A stretch of DNA of 64,000 bases from Candidatus Gastranaerophilales bacterium (GTDB lineage: Bacteria; Cyanobacteriota; Vampirovibrionia; Gastranaerophilales; Gastranaerophilaceae), in NCBI GenBank assembly GCA_944324305.1, contig CALUVV010000003.1, positions 124,001-188,000 of the forward strand, given 5' to 3'. The stretch's first letter is position 1. The number at the start of each line of letters is the position of its first letter. A program made the position numbers and the translations under genes. Below the pieces are notes generated by a model. That model had not been told where the DNA came from. It saw nothing but the letters and a program-made list of their open reading frames with translations, and did not search any database. Below are positions 53,237-61,240 of the stretch, one piece after another.

Positions 53237-53953
53237 TTACCATGGATAATCTTTAGAGATTTTCCAGCCGTCATACTGGATTAATCCTGAACAGAAATCG
53301 CCAGAGTAATCGCCTGCATTTTTACTACAGCATTCTCTGCAGGTGCCGAGCAACGTATTACGATTTTTATTATACTTAACCTCACTAATTCCTGACATAT
53401 TGATTGCATTATTACCATTGACATCAAGCTTGAATGTAAATATATCTCTTCCAGCCCTGTTAGGTTTTTGATCACCGTTAATATCTACAAAAATCCGTAC
53501 AAGCATCCATTCTTTAGAATTATTGTCCACCATAAAAGATACAATAGTTCCGTCGTTTAAATAAACTACATAATAAAAGCTGTCATCCCATGGCCAATCT
53601 TTACCGTTTAATCTATATCTTTTTACATCAGTCTGCAGCTTGCAGCTTAGACCGCAATCAATGCTTACGTTAAGATATTTGATTATATAATTCTGCAAAA
53701 AAGCGGGAATTACATTTTCATATCCGTCACTTACCGAGCCAATATTATCCATGCCCCAGGTGTTCATATCTCCGTTTTCGTACTGAGAAGTTACAAAAGC
53801 ATTACTGATAACCGAAAAAGATTTCTTTAAGCGGTCTACCGTAACCTGTTTTTGATAGTTTGCAATTAAAACAGGCATTGTCATTGCGGCAACAATACCT
53901 ATAATCCCTAATGTTATAAGTACTTCAGCCAAAGTAAAAGCATATTTTTTCAT
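53237..53953 (-). CDS. Type IV pilin-like protein with short leader
   Basis: 238 aa. Start MKKYAFTLAEVLITLGIIGIVAAMTMPVLI; five-residue leader, Glu at mature +5, Shine-Dalgarno AAGGAG. Globular part with CGLSCK, IFVDINGDQKPNRAGRDIFTF (same Asp/Asn motif as its relatives) and a CRECCSKNAGDYSGDFC cluster near the end; it ends GWKISKDYPW, like the gene at 16342 (NGWQIPKDYP). No homopolymer tract. Divergent from a small Xre-type regulator across a gap with a perfect palindrome. Confidence 0.88.
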   Translation of the reverse strand: MKKYAFTLAEVLITLGIIGIVAAMTMPVLIANYQKQVTVDRLKKSFSVISNAFVTSQYENGDMNTWGMDNIGSVSDGYENVIPAFLQNYIIKYLNVSIDCGLSCKLQTDVKRYRLNGKDWPWDDSFYYVVYLNDGTIVSFMVDNNSKEWMLVRIFVDINGDQKPNRAGRDIFTFKLDVNGNNAINMSGISEVKYNKNRNTLLGTCRECCSKNAGDYSGDFCSGLIQYDGWKISKDYPW

Positions 53954-53976
53954 AATAATATTACTCCTTAAAATCA

Positions 53977-53988
53977 GACACTAGTGTC
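53977..53988. promoter_or_regulatory. Perfect 12-bp palindrome between pilin-like and Xre genes
   Basis: GACACTAGTGTC, 23 nt upstream of the pilin-like ATG and about 80 nt upstream of the Xre gene. A candidate operator for the Xre protein. Confidence 0.5.
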
Positions 53989-54068
53989 AGTCATTTTTAT
54001 GTATTACATATCATATATTATATATAAAAATCATAGAAAAACGCAATTTGTAAACTTATAATAATTAA

Positions 54069-54290
54069 ATGAATAAAAAAGAACTACTTCTTAAATTAGG
54101 GAGCAAAGTTCGTTATGAACGCGTAAAAAAGAATTTGTCCCAAGAAGAACTTGCAGAACTCGCAAACTTAAATATGCGTTCAATCAGCATGATTGAACGC
54201 GGAGTTACTGATGTAAAATTTACTACGCTTACAAAAATTGCAGAAGCGTTACAGGTTGATACAACCGTTTTAATTGATTTTAAACTTTAA
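54069..54290 (+). CDS. Xre-family helix-turn-helix regulator
   Basis: 73 aa, a single HTH_3 domain: LGSKVRYERVKKNLSQEELAELANLNMRSISMIERGVTDVKFTTLTKIAEALQV with the recognition helix around MRSISMIERG. TATAAT (54057-54062) ends 6 nt before the ATG and there is no Shine-Dalgarno, so it is probably leaderless. Divergent from the pilin-like gene; it may regulate it and itself through the palindrome between them (inference). Confidence 0.93.
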   Translation: MNKKELLLKLGSKVRYERVKKNLSQEELAELANLNMRSISMIERGVTDVKFTTLTKIAEALQVDTTVLIDFKL

Positions 54291-54296
54291 GAAATT

Positions 54297-55562
54297 TTAT
54301 ATTTTATCAAAGCCTGTATATTTTCTTAAGATTTCAGGAATAATAATTGTACCGTCTTCCTGCTGATAATTTTCAACGATTGCCGCAAAAGTCCGTCCGA
54401 CAGCAAGACCTGAGCCGTTAATTGTATGGACAAATTGAGTTTTGCCAGTTGCTTTGTCGCGGTATCTTATATTAGCACGTCTTGCCTGATAATCGCCGTA
54501 ATTAGAACAGCTTGAAATTTCTTTATAGGTGCCGTAAGAAGGCATCCAAACTTCCAAATCCCAGCATTTATTTGCGGAAAAACCGATGTCGCCTGTTGAT
54601 AAAGCTTCACGGCGGTAAGGAAGTTCTAGTAATTGCAGCATCTTTTCAGCATCTTCGGTTAATTTTTCGTGTTCTTCTTTACTTGATTGAGGAGTACAAA
54701 GTTTTACGAGTTCAACTTTATTAAACTGATGAACTCTTATAAGCCCTCTAGTGTCTTTGCCCGCAGAACCTGATTCCCGTCTGAAACATGGCGTATAAGC
54801 CGTCATATATTTAGGCAAATCATCTTCAGAAAGAATTTCATTTGCATATATATTTGTAACAGGAACTTCTGCAGTCGGAATTAGGTATAAATCTTCATCA
54901 ACGCATTTATACATATCTTCTTTAAACTTAGGAAGCTGTCCTGTACCTGTCATTGTTGCCGCATTTGCCATAAAAGGCGGTAATACTTCTTCATATCCTT
55001 GCTGAGAAGTATGGTAATCAAGGAAAAAGTTAATAATTGCACGCTCTAATCTTGCACCTTTACCTCTGTAAAGAATAAATCTGCTTTGAGAAAGTTTTAC
55101 CCCTCGTTCAAAGTCTACAAGCCCTTTTTCTTCACATATATCCCAGTGAGCTTTGAATTCAAAATCAAATTTTCTTGGTTCGCCCCATTTGTAAACTTCA
55201 ATATTATCATCTTCCGACAAGCCTATCGGGGTAGTTTCATCGGGAATATTAGGAATATGAAGCAAAATATTTTTTTGTTTATTGTCTAATTCGTTTTGTT
55301 TTTCTTCCAATGCTTTAATATCATCACCGAGCTTGCGAACTTCTTCCTGAATTGCGTCGGTATTTTCACCGTTTTTTTTCATCAAACCGATTTTCTGAGA
55401 ATCAGCTTTTCTTTTTGCACGAAGCTCATCTGCCTGTGTCTGAACTTTTCTTCTTTCAACATCAATTTCCAAAACTTCATCGATTGACAAATCAGGGTTT
55501 CTTCTTTTCAAAAGTTCATTAATCTTTTCCGGACACTCTCTTATTAATTTAATATCAAGCAT
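54297..55562 (-). CDS. serS: Seryl-tRNA synthetase
   Basis: Class II synthetase charging tRNA-Ser, 421 aa. Start at [23 protein letters not shown], preceded by AAAGGTGG; a GTG 9 nt upstream overlaps that Shine-Dalgarno and is rejected. N-terminal coiled-coil tRNA-binding arm (about 30-105), then motif 2 ([30 protein letters not shown]) and motif 3 ([24 protein letters not shown]). All as expected. Confidence 0.98.
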   Translation of the reverse strand: MLDIKLIRECPEKINELLKRRNPDLSIDEVLEIDVERRKVQTQADELRAKRKADSQKIGLMKKNGENTDAIQEEVRKLGDDIKALEEKQNELDNKQKNILLHIPNIPDETTPIGLSEDDNIEVYKWGEPRKFDFEFKAHWDICEEKGLVDFERGVKLSQSRFILYRGKGARLERAIINFFLDYHTSQQGYEEVLPPFMANAATMTGTGQLPKFKEDMYKCVDEDLYLIPTAEVPVTNIYANEILSEDDLPKYMTAYTPCFRRESGSAGKDTRGLIRVHQFNKVELVKLCTPQSSKEEHEKLTEDAEKMLQLLELPYRREALSTGDIGFSANKCWDLEVWMPSYGTYKEISSCSNYGDYQARRANIRYRDKATGKTQFVHTINGSGLAVGRTFAAIVENYQQEDGTIIIPEILRKYTGFDKI

Positions 55563-55715
55563 TTTTACCACCTTTACAGTTTCAATGTATTTGTGAAATT
55601 ATTTTAATTTAAATATAAGTTATAATCAAGAAAAAAATTATCCTGTCATATTTGTTAAGAATTGTGGATTTTCTTGACAGGTAGTGTATAATGATAATAA
55701 GGGGATTGTGTTAAT

Positions 55716-56042
55716 ATGATGTTTAAAAAGTTAGCTCAGAAACTTAATTTAGAGAAAAAAAAGCATCAGGGTGCGGCTATTAATCCGCTTGAAGTTGATT
55801 TTGAAGGACGAAAAAGCGTTTTTTTGGACAAATTAACCAGAACAGCGGTTAACATGTACGAACGAAAATGCGATATTAAAAATTTCTCTAAGCTGGTGCT
55901 CTCTGACCCTGAAAATGATTCTCATAATAAAATTATGGATGAACTTTTCAGCAGCGGGGTAATTGATGCGAGTGATGATGAAAAACTTTTGGAATTATCC
56001 GACAACACGCGCTTTCTTAAAGACCTCGGGCTTATTGATTAA
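55716..56042 (+). CDS. Unknown 108-aa protein
   Basis: No family recognised. Preceded by TGTATAAT (extended -10) and AAGGGGA. Basic N-terminus (MFKKLAQKLNLEKKKHQG), then a mixed helical part (RKSVFLDKLTRTAVNMYERKCDIKNFSKLVLSDPENDSHNKIMDELF). No membrane segment. The TMEM43-like gene follows 22 nt on and is probably co-transcribed. Confidence 0.6.
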   Translation: MMFKKLAQKLNLEKKKHQGAAINPLEVDFEGRKSVFLDKLTRTAVNMYERKCDIKNFSKLVLSDPENDSHNKIMDELFSSGVIDASDDEKLLELSDNTRFLKDLGLID

Positions 56043-56064
56043 TTTGTTTTGAAGGATGGAAGTA

Positions 56065-57120
56065 ATGGTAAAAAGAAATATATTTGGTGCCGTTATTTTT
56101 GGATTTATTTTGTTTGCAGCATCATTTCTTTTACTGTTTATTAATGAATTTAATTACGTAAATAAGATTAAAATAGCAGACTTTGCCGAAAAAAATGCAA
56201 TTACGATATCATCTGATACTCTGTCGCCTTCAAATGAAAATAAACTTGTTCATGTGACTGGTGAAGCATACTCGCAGCAAACCTTATCCGATTCGATAAT
56301 AAGCATTCCTAAAGCAATTGCATTTTTCAGGGATGTTGAAATGTTCCAGTGGGAAGAAGTAAAAAAACATAAAGATAAAAATAAAATAGAATATACTTAC
56401 AGAAAAACATGGAGCAGACACCTGATAAATTCGGATAATTTTGAAAGTACAGCCTATAAAAATCCCCCTGAAATGCGCTGCGAAAATAAAGAATTATATG
56501 CTGATAACGTCGGTTTCGGTAAGTTTTATCTTTCAAAAAGCATAATAAGCACAATTAATTCAATAACGAAAATAACACAGCTGCCCTATAACAATAAATT
56601 TAAGACATATAACGGTTTTTACTTTACCGGAAATAACTATGATGACCCTGCAATAGGAGATCAGAAACTTTTCTATTCTTATATACCTTCAGGAATAAAA
56701 CTTTCAATTATAGCCAAACAGTCGGGAAACCGTCTGGAAAATATGGACAGCAGATACGGAAATTTTGTAATAGTTTCAGGAGGAACAAAAAGCCTTACAA
56801 AAATGATTAAAGAATACAGGGAAAATAATTCCGCAAACACTTGGATACTGAGAGGTATCGGAGTTTTGCTTATGTTTATAGGTTTAAGTTTTTTAATTCA
56901 ACCGATAGTTAACATTGGCGGAAGTATACCTGTATTAGGGGCTCTGAGTAAAATGGCCGCATTTATTTCAACTGTCATAATCACAATAGCATTAAGCACA
57001 ATAACAATTTCCGCTGGCTGGCTGTTTTTCCGCCCGGAAATAGCCTTGGTGCTTATAGTTTTATCAGTTATGACTATTTTCAGTTTAAGAAAAAAGAAAA
57101 AGGTTATAATTCCCGAATAA
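56065..57120 (+). CDS. TMEM43-family membrane protein
   Basis: 351 aa. TM helix near the N-terminus (about 7-27) and three or four at the C-terminus (about 265-345), enclosing a large soluble loop with VEMFQWEEVKKHKDKNKIEYTYRKTWSRHLINSDNF, NPPEMRCENKELYADNVGFGKFYLS, GDQKLFYSYIPSGIKLSIIAKQSGN. This layout and the YRKTWS / NP motifs match TMEM43 (DUF1625), a family found in animals and scattered bacteria, with unknown bacterial role. An ATG 9 nt upstream is in frame; I prefer 56065 for its better spaced GGAAG. The 3' end overlaps the convergent gene by 17 nt. Confidence 0.72.
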   Translation: MVKRNIFGAVIFGFILFAASFLLLFINEFNYVNKIKIADFAEKNAITISSDTLSPSNENKLVHVTGEAYSQQTLSDSIISIPKAIAFFRDVEMFQWEEVKKHKDKNKIEYTYRKTWSRHLINSDNFESTAYKNPPEMRCENKELYADNVGFGKFYLSKSIISTINSITKITQLPYNNKFKTYNGFYFTGNNYDDPAIGDQKLFYSYIPSGIKLSIIAKQSGNRLENMDSRYGNFVIVSGGTKSLTKMIKEYRENNSANTWILRGIGVLLMFIGLSFLIQPIVNIGGSIPVLGALSKMAAFISTVIITIALSTITISAGWLFFRPEIALVLIVLSVMTIFSLRKKKKVIIPE

Positions 57121-58096
57121 CCGCTTCCGTAAATTCCGAAGTCGCTGCTTTTCCGCCCAAATCTGCGGTGCAAATTCCGCTATCAAGCGTTTTAAAGAGA
57201 GCTTTTTCTATTTTCTCCGCATAAGTATTTTCTCCGATATACCTGAGCATTTCTATTGCAGAAAGTAATAAAGCCGTCGGATTTGCTTTATTTTGCCCTT
57301 TAATATCCGGAGCAGAACCGTGAACAGGTTCAAACACTGCGTAATTCAACCCTATATTTGCTCCTTGAGCAACACCTAAACCGCCTATCAGGCCTGCACA
57401 AAGATCCGAAACAATATCGCCGTATAAATTCGGAAGAACAAGAATATCAAATTGCGAAGGATTTTGGACAAGCTGCATACACAGGTTATCAACAAGGATT
57501 TCACGTTTATTAATCTGAGGGTAATTTTCAGCTATTTTCCTGAAACAGTCAAGAAACAATCCGTCCGACAGTTTCATAATATTAGCTTTAGTTACAACAC
57601 AGACTTCTTTTCTGTTATTTTTAACGGCATAATCAAACGCAAATTTGCAAATTCTTTCTGATGCCTTCCTTGTAATAACTTTTATACTTTCTGCAGTATC
57701 ATTATCAACCTGACGCTCAATACCCGCATATAAATCTTCGGTATTTTCCCTCACTACGACAACATCTACGTTATCAAATTTTGTTTTAACGTTCGGTAAA
57801 TTCTTGCAGGGGCGTAAGTTTGCATACAAATCAAGTTCTTTACGCAGCTGAACATTGACAGAGCGAAACCCTTTGCCTATAGGAGTGGTTACGGGAGCTT
57901 TCAGTGCAACTCCGTTTTCTTTTACGGAATTTAAAACTCTTTCGGGAAGAGGGGTACCCTCTTTTAAAATGACATCTGCTCCTGCGGTTTGTACATCCCA
58001 ATCAATTTTCAAACCCGATGCATCGATAATTTTAACAACAGCATCAGAAATTTCAGGGCCTATGCCGTCCCCGTTAATCAAAGTTATTCTTTTCAT
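57104..58096 (-). CDS. NAD-dependent isocitrate dehydrogenase family protein
   Basis: 330 aa beta-decarboxylating dehydrogenase. ITLINGDGIGPEISDAVVKII, LRKELDLYANLRPCKNLP, VVRENTEDLYAGIE (the Ser/Asn-Thr-Glu-Asp loop points to isocitrate rather than isopropylmalate), NLYGDIVSDLCAGLIGGLG (metal Asp) and EPVHGSAPDIKGQNKANPTALLLSAIEML. Probably makes 2-oxoglutarate for glutamate synthesis; homoisocitrate is an alternative. No leucine genes adjacent. The start overlaps the upstream small Cys gene by 23 nt on the same strand. Confidence 0.9.
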   Translation of the reverse strand: MKRITLINGDGIGPEISDAVVKIIDASGLKIDWDVQTAGADVILKEGTPLPERVLNSVKENGVALKAPVTTPIGKGFRSVNVQLRKELDLYANLRPCKNLPNVKTKFDNVDVVVVRENTEDLYAGIERQVDNDTAESIKVITRKASERICKFAFDYAVKNNRKEVCVVTKANIMKLSDGLFLDCFRKIAENYPQINKREILVDNLCMQLVQNPSQFDILVLPNLYGDIVSDLCAGLIGGLGVAQGANIGLNYAVFEPVHGSAPDIKGQNKANPTALLLSAIEMLRYIGENTYAEKIEKALFKTLDSGICTADLGGKAATSEFTEAVIREL

Positions 58097-58292
58097 TACT
58101 CCTCACAATATGTAAATTTCGCTCAAACTTTTCAAAAAATCCGCAATTTGTAACAGTTAAGCTATTTTCAAGATATACAACACCCAGCCCCAAAGCTGTA
58201 AGTAACGGGCAGGAAATGCCTTCCGCATAATTTTTACAGTTAATACACTGGTCGCAATCTTCAATATAAACTCTGCCGTCATCGCAATACAT
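58074..58292 (-). CDS. Small Cys-rich protein, unknown
   Basis: 72 aa from ATG 58292 (MYCDDGRVYIEDCDQCINC...). I prefer this start over one 15 nt upstream because TATAAT (58304-58299), with TTTACA 17 nt further up, ends 6 nt before it: a leaderless arrangement. Cys spacing CDQCINCKNYAEGISC, with an earlier and a later Cys, suggests a metal or Fe-S site. No family recognised. The 3' end overlaps the dehydrogenase start by 23 nt, so they share a transcript. Confidence 0.6.
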   Translation of the reverse strand: MYCDDGRVYIEDCDQCINCKNYAEGISCPLLTALGLGVVYLENSLTVTNCGFFEKFERNLHIVRSNEKNNFD

Positions 58293-58298
58293 ACGTAA

Positions 58299-58327
58299 AT
58301 TATACAACTTACTTTTATGTTTGTAAA
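58299..58327 (-). promoter_or_regulatory. Leaderless-type promoter of the small Cys-rich gene
   Basis: Minus strand TTTACA (58327-58322), 17 nt, TATAAT (58304-58299), 6 nt, ATG at 58292. Confidence 0.65.
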
Positions 58328-58334
58328 TAAATCA

Positions 58335-58586
58335 TTATTTATCAGCTTCGGGAGGGCCTGCAGGGTCAATTTTTTCTTTCCAGGCTTTTATAATACGGTT
58401 TTCTATAGTTTCAACGTCTTCAGGAGAATACTTATCATAATTTCTCGGCATATGAATATAGCTCCATGCAGCTCTTATATGTTCTTCCGTATCAATCGGA
58501 TATTTATTATTTACAGAATCTGCGAATTTAACATCGCCATATTCGTGCAAACCTCTGTTTTTATATACATCATCCCGTTTTTCCAT
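58335..58586 (-). CDS. DUF6582-like small protein
   Basis: 83 aa, acidic/basic, no membrane segment. The core DVKFADSVNNKYPIDTEEHIRAAWSYIHMPRNYDKYSPEDVETIENRIIKAWKEK matches the pattern of DUF6582-type proteins (helix, HIRAAWSYIH, helix), known mainly from phage-related and environmental proteins. Ends PPEADK. No Shine-Dalgarno seen. Function unknown. Confidence 0.6.
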   Translation of the reverse strand: MEKRDDVYKNRGLHEYGDVKFADSVNNKYPIDTEEHIRAAWSYIHMPRNYDKYSPEDVETIENRIIKAWKEKIDPAGPPEADK

Positions 58587-58726
58587 ATCAAGATTATTCT
58601 ATGTATCAGGTTATTTTAAATCGGTAATCTTAACATATCTTAATATACTATCTTAAGTTAGGCAATTTATTAATTAAAAAATTTTTTATGTAATTAAGGT
58701 AGGTTATAATAATAGGTAGGTTAGAA

Positions 58727-59638
58727 ATGAGTATCGGCTCTATTGCGTCCACAGGGTGGAGATACATTCAACGCGCAGGAAAACTGTATCCCGATTTTGT
58801 ATTGGGAACGGGAAACGAAGCATTTACACAAGCGATGCGCAGTACTATTAAAAATAGAGGTAAAAATGGTCAGACATATTTACAGTCAGTCTGGTCGGGA
58901 ATAAAAGACGGTACTGCAGCGGCTGAAAAGCATAACGGTATACTTGAAAAACGCCATGGAGGTTTTTGGAAAAATACTTGGGCATCATTAAGATCTTTTC
59001 CGAAAAAAGTTGCTCAGGGCTGGCGTGTAGGCGGAAAACTTGCAGATAAAGCAGGACAAACAGGCTTATCAAAACTATGGTCGCAATTTAAAGGCTCCTT
59101 AAGCGGTATCGGAAAAAGAATGCCTTTGTTATTTTCACTAATGGTTGTATTACCTGAAATTCCAAATCTCTTTTCAGCATTTAAAGATAAAGGTTTAGCA
59201 GGCGGAACTTTAGAAATAGGCAAAACGGCATTAAGATTAGGGGCAGGAATGACTGCAGCTGCTATAGGTCAGGCATTAATCCCGATACCTATTGTCGGCG
59301 GCATCGTAGGTTATATGGCCGGTGATTGGCTGATGAGTAAATTTACCGGAAAAAGCCACTCCGAAAAGAAAGCCGAAGCTGAACAGGCACAACAAGAACA
59401 GTTAGCACAACAGCAAGCGATGATGCAGCAATACGGAATGAACCCCTTCGGGACTCAAATATCGCCGTCAGGAATGAATATTCCTCAACAGCAGCTTAAT
59501 ATTCCAAGCCCGACAATAAGCCCGCAAGAGTTAATGGCTATGCAGCGGATGCTTTACAACAGCGGAGTAGGAAACCCTTATGATCAAGACTTTATGGCTA
59601 TGGCATCAGGAATAAATAAACTTAATTTTCAATGTTAA
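58727..59638 (+). CDS. Unknown protein with glycine-zipper segment and Gln/Met-rich tail (1)
   Basis: 303 aa. Residues 1-115 are basic and helical (GWRYIQRAGKLYPDF, ASLRSFPKKVAQGWRVGGKLADKAGQ). Residues 130-205 are hydrophobic and Gly/Ala-rich with GxxxG spacing (LRLGAGMTAAAIGQALIPIPIVGGIVGYMAGDWLM), suited to membrane insertion. Then a Gln/Ala/Met-rich tail (QAQQEQLAQQQAMMQQYGMNPFG). No signal peptide. Similar in plan to the next gene. Shine-Dalgarno AGGTAGG. Function unknown; a secreted pore-forming or membrane-associated effector is one possibility. Confidence 0.6.
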   Translation: MSIGSIASTGWRYIQRAGKLYPDFVLGTGNEAFTQAMRSTIKNRGKNGQTYLQSVWSGIKDGTAAAEKHNGILEKRHGGFWKNTWASLRSFPKKVAQGWRVGGKLADKAGQTGLSKLWSQFKGSLSGIGKRMPLLFSLMVVLPEIPNLFSAFKDKGLAGGTLEIGKTALRLGAGMTAAAIGQALIPIPIVGGIVGYMAGDWLMSKFTGKSHSEKKAEAEQAQQEQLAQQQAMMQQYGMNPFGTQISPSGMNIPQQQLNIPSPTISPQELMAMQRMLYNSGVGNPYDQDFMAMASGINKLNFQC

Positions 59639-59639
59639 T

Positions 59640-59673
59640 TAAAAGCCGGAGATTTAATTAATCGCCGGCTTTT
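59640..59673 (+). terminator. Intrinsic terminator
   Basis: AAAAGCCGG / CCGGCTTTT stem around an AT-rich loop, directly after the stop. Confidence 0.85.
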
Positions 59674-59759
59674 AATATATTGTTACAAAAAGTCAATTTT
59701 TGAACAAAAAAATTTTTATATATAATACGGGGAAATAATTTAAAGGGGAAAACGGATTT

Positions 59760-61202
59760 ATGCCAGGTCCGATAAATAACGATTACTATAAATTAGCGAG
59801 TTACGCCGCAGGTGCACAGTTAAACCACAACCCTTTCGGAGTTGAGGCTCTTAACTCACAATTAATCTTTGCAGGCGCGACAACAGCACTTCCCCTTGCA
59901 TGGCAGACAGGGAAAGCGGCTCTTTGGGATGCTCCCAAATGGGTCTGGAAAAATTTCGGGAATTATACATCAGCCTGGCATGAACTTCAGACAAAAAATC
60001 AAGCAGCAAAAGATGCAATAAAATATCTTAAAGGTGATAACATATTTCAAACAATAAATAACAGAAGCAATTATAATTCTTTGCTTGAACTTGAAAAGAA
60101 AACAATAGCAAGACCGACTTACGCAGAAATGAGTGCAACAACCAGACCAAGTGCAAGAGCTAAGTTGTTCAATAAATCAGTAAAAGCAACATATTATGAT
60201 GAAGCAAGAAAACTAATAGAAGAAGCGAAAGCAAAAAAATTAACAGGTAAAGAACTTAGAGAACATCTTAAAAAAGTAGATGAAGCAATTGCAAAAGCGG
60301 ATTTAGAAGTTCATAAAGCCGTAAAATCGGGTCTAATAAAACCCGCAACAAAAATGGGAAAAGCCTGGGCAGGCGTAAAAAAATATACAGGTTATGAAGC
60401 TTTAGACGGAGCCTTGAAAAAAGGGGCAGCAAGTTCAAATAAAGCGGTAAGAACAATTGCAAAAGGAGCGAAAGGCGGAGGTATTGCAACTGCTGCAATA
60501 GGTCTTGCAATTGAAACGCCTGAAATTATAGAAACATATAAAAAATGCGGTGCCGGAAAAGGTACAAAGCAGCTCGCAAAAACAACGGCAGTTGTAGCGG
60601 CAGAAGGTGTCGGTTACGCCGTAGGTGCCAAAGTCGGAGCAATTGCCGGAGCGAAATTGGGAGCAACGATAGGTACATGTATCGGCGGTCCTATAGGAAC
60701 AGCAGTTGGCGGAGCTGTCGGCGCACTTGTCGGTGTCGGGACAGGTATATTATGCAGCTGGCTTGCAGGCAAAGGCGTAAAATCCTTAATGGGTAAATCA
60801 GAGCTTCAAAAACACAACGAAGCCCAAGCAGAAAAACTTGCCAAAAATGCAAAAAACTCAAAAGAAGGAAAAGAAAAATTACTGTCAGAAGTCGAGAAAA
60901 AAGCAGCAGAAAGCGGCGGCTGCACCGATGAAGAAGTAATAGCGGCATATGAAAAATTAACAGCTGCCAAAGAAAATTCAATCTCTCATTCGAGTGATAA
61001 TAAAACTTATGCGGCAACAAATACATCAAATTACTCGGATGTCCTGAATGCCTTAAGTATGCTGGCGGAAGGAAATATCTTTACATCACCGAATAACATG
61101 ATGTATCAGCCATTTATGCCCTCTATATCAAATATCTTCGGTATGAATATGTTTAATATGTATTACCCTTATTATCCTCAAAGTTTGGGAATTGTTGCAT
61201 AA
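59760..61202 (+). CDS. Unknown protein with glycine-zipper segment (2)
   Basis: 480 aa. Helical N-terminal half with Lys/Ala-rich coiled segments (DEARKLIEEAKAKKLTGKELREHLKKVDEAIAKADLEVHKAV, about 145-190). A long Gly/Ala hydrophobic zipper follows (about 275-345: VGYAVGAKVGAIAGAKLGATIG, PIGTAVGGAVGALVGVGTGIL), then a charged helix and a Met/Asn/Tyr/Pro-rich C-terminus (NMMYQPFMPSISNIFGMNMFNMYYPYYP). No signal peptide. Same overall plan as the gene before it. Shine-Dalgarno AAAGGGG. No family recognised. Confidence 0.6.
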   Translation: MPGPINNDYYKLASYAAGAQLNHNPFGVEALNSQLIFAGATTALPLAWQTGKAALWDAPKWVWKNFGNYTSAWHELQTKNQAAKDAIKYLKGDNIFQTINNRSNYNSLLELEKKTIARPTYAEMSATTRPSARAKLFNKSVKATYYDEARKLIEEAKAKKLTGKELREHLKKVDEAIAKADLEVHKAVKSGLIKPATKMGKAWAGVKKYTGYEALDGALKKGAASSNKAVRTIAKGAKGGGIATAAIGLAIETPEIIETYKKCGAGKGTKQLAKTTAVVAAEGVGYAVGAKVGAIAGAKLGATIGTCIGGPIGTAVGGAVGALVGVGTGILCSWLAGKGVKSLMGKSELQKHNEAQAEKLAKNAKNSKEGKEKLLSEVEKKAAESGGCTDEEVIAAYEKLTAAKENSISHSSDNKTYAATNTSNYSDVLNALSMLAEGNIFTSPNNMMYQPFMPSISNIFGMNMFNMYYPYYPQSLGIVA

Positions 61203-61238
61203 AAAAATACCGTTTAAGTAAAAACGGTATTTTTTTTA
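61203..61238. terminator. Bidirectional intrinsic terminator
   Basis: AATACCGTTT / AAACGGTATT stem, loop AAGTAA, A-run and T-run. Shared with the convergent pilin-like gene E. Confidence 0.92.
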
Positions 61239-61240
61239 TT

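Noticed and set aside
58661..58667. GGCAATT before the glycine-zipper gene as another copy of the bipartite element
   Set aside because: The first block is present but there is no TATATAC at the fixed 17-nt start-to-start spacing.
60545..60796. Arg/Cys-rich + strand ORF inside the glycine-zipper gene
   Set aside because: Frame-shifted shadow of Gly/Ala codons, no Shine-Dalgarno.
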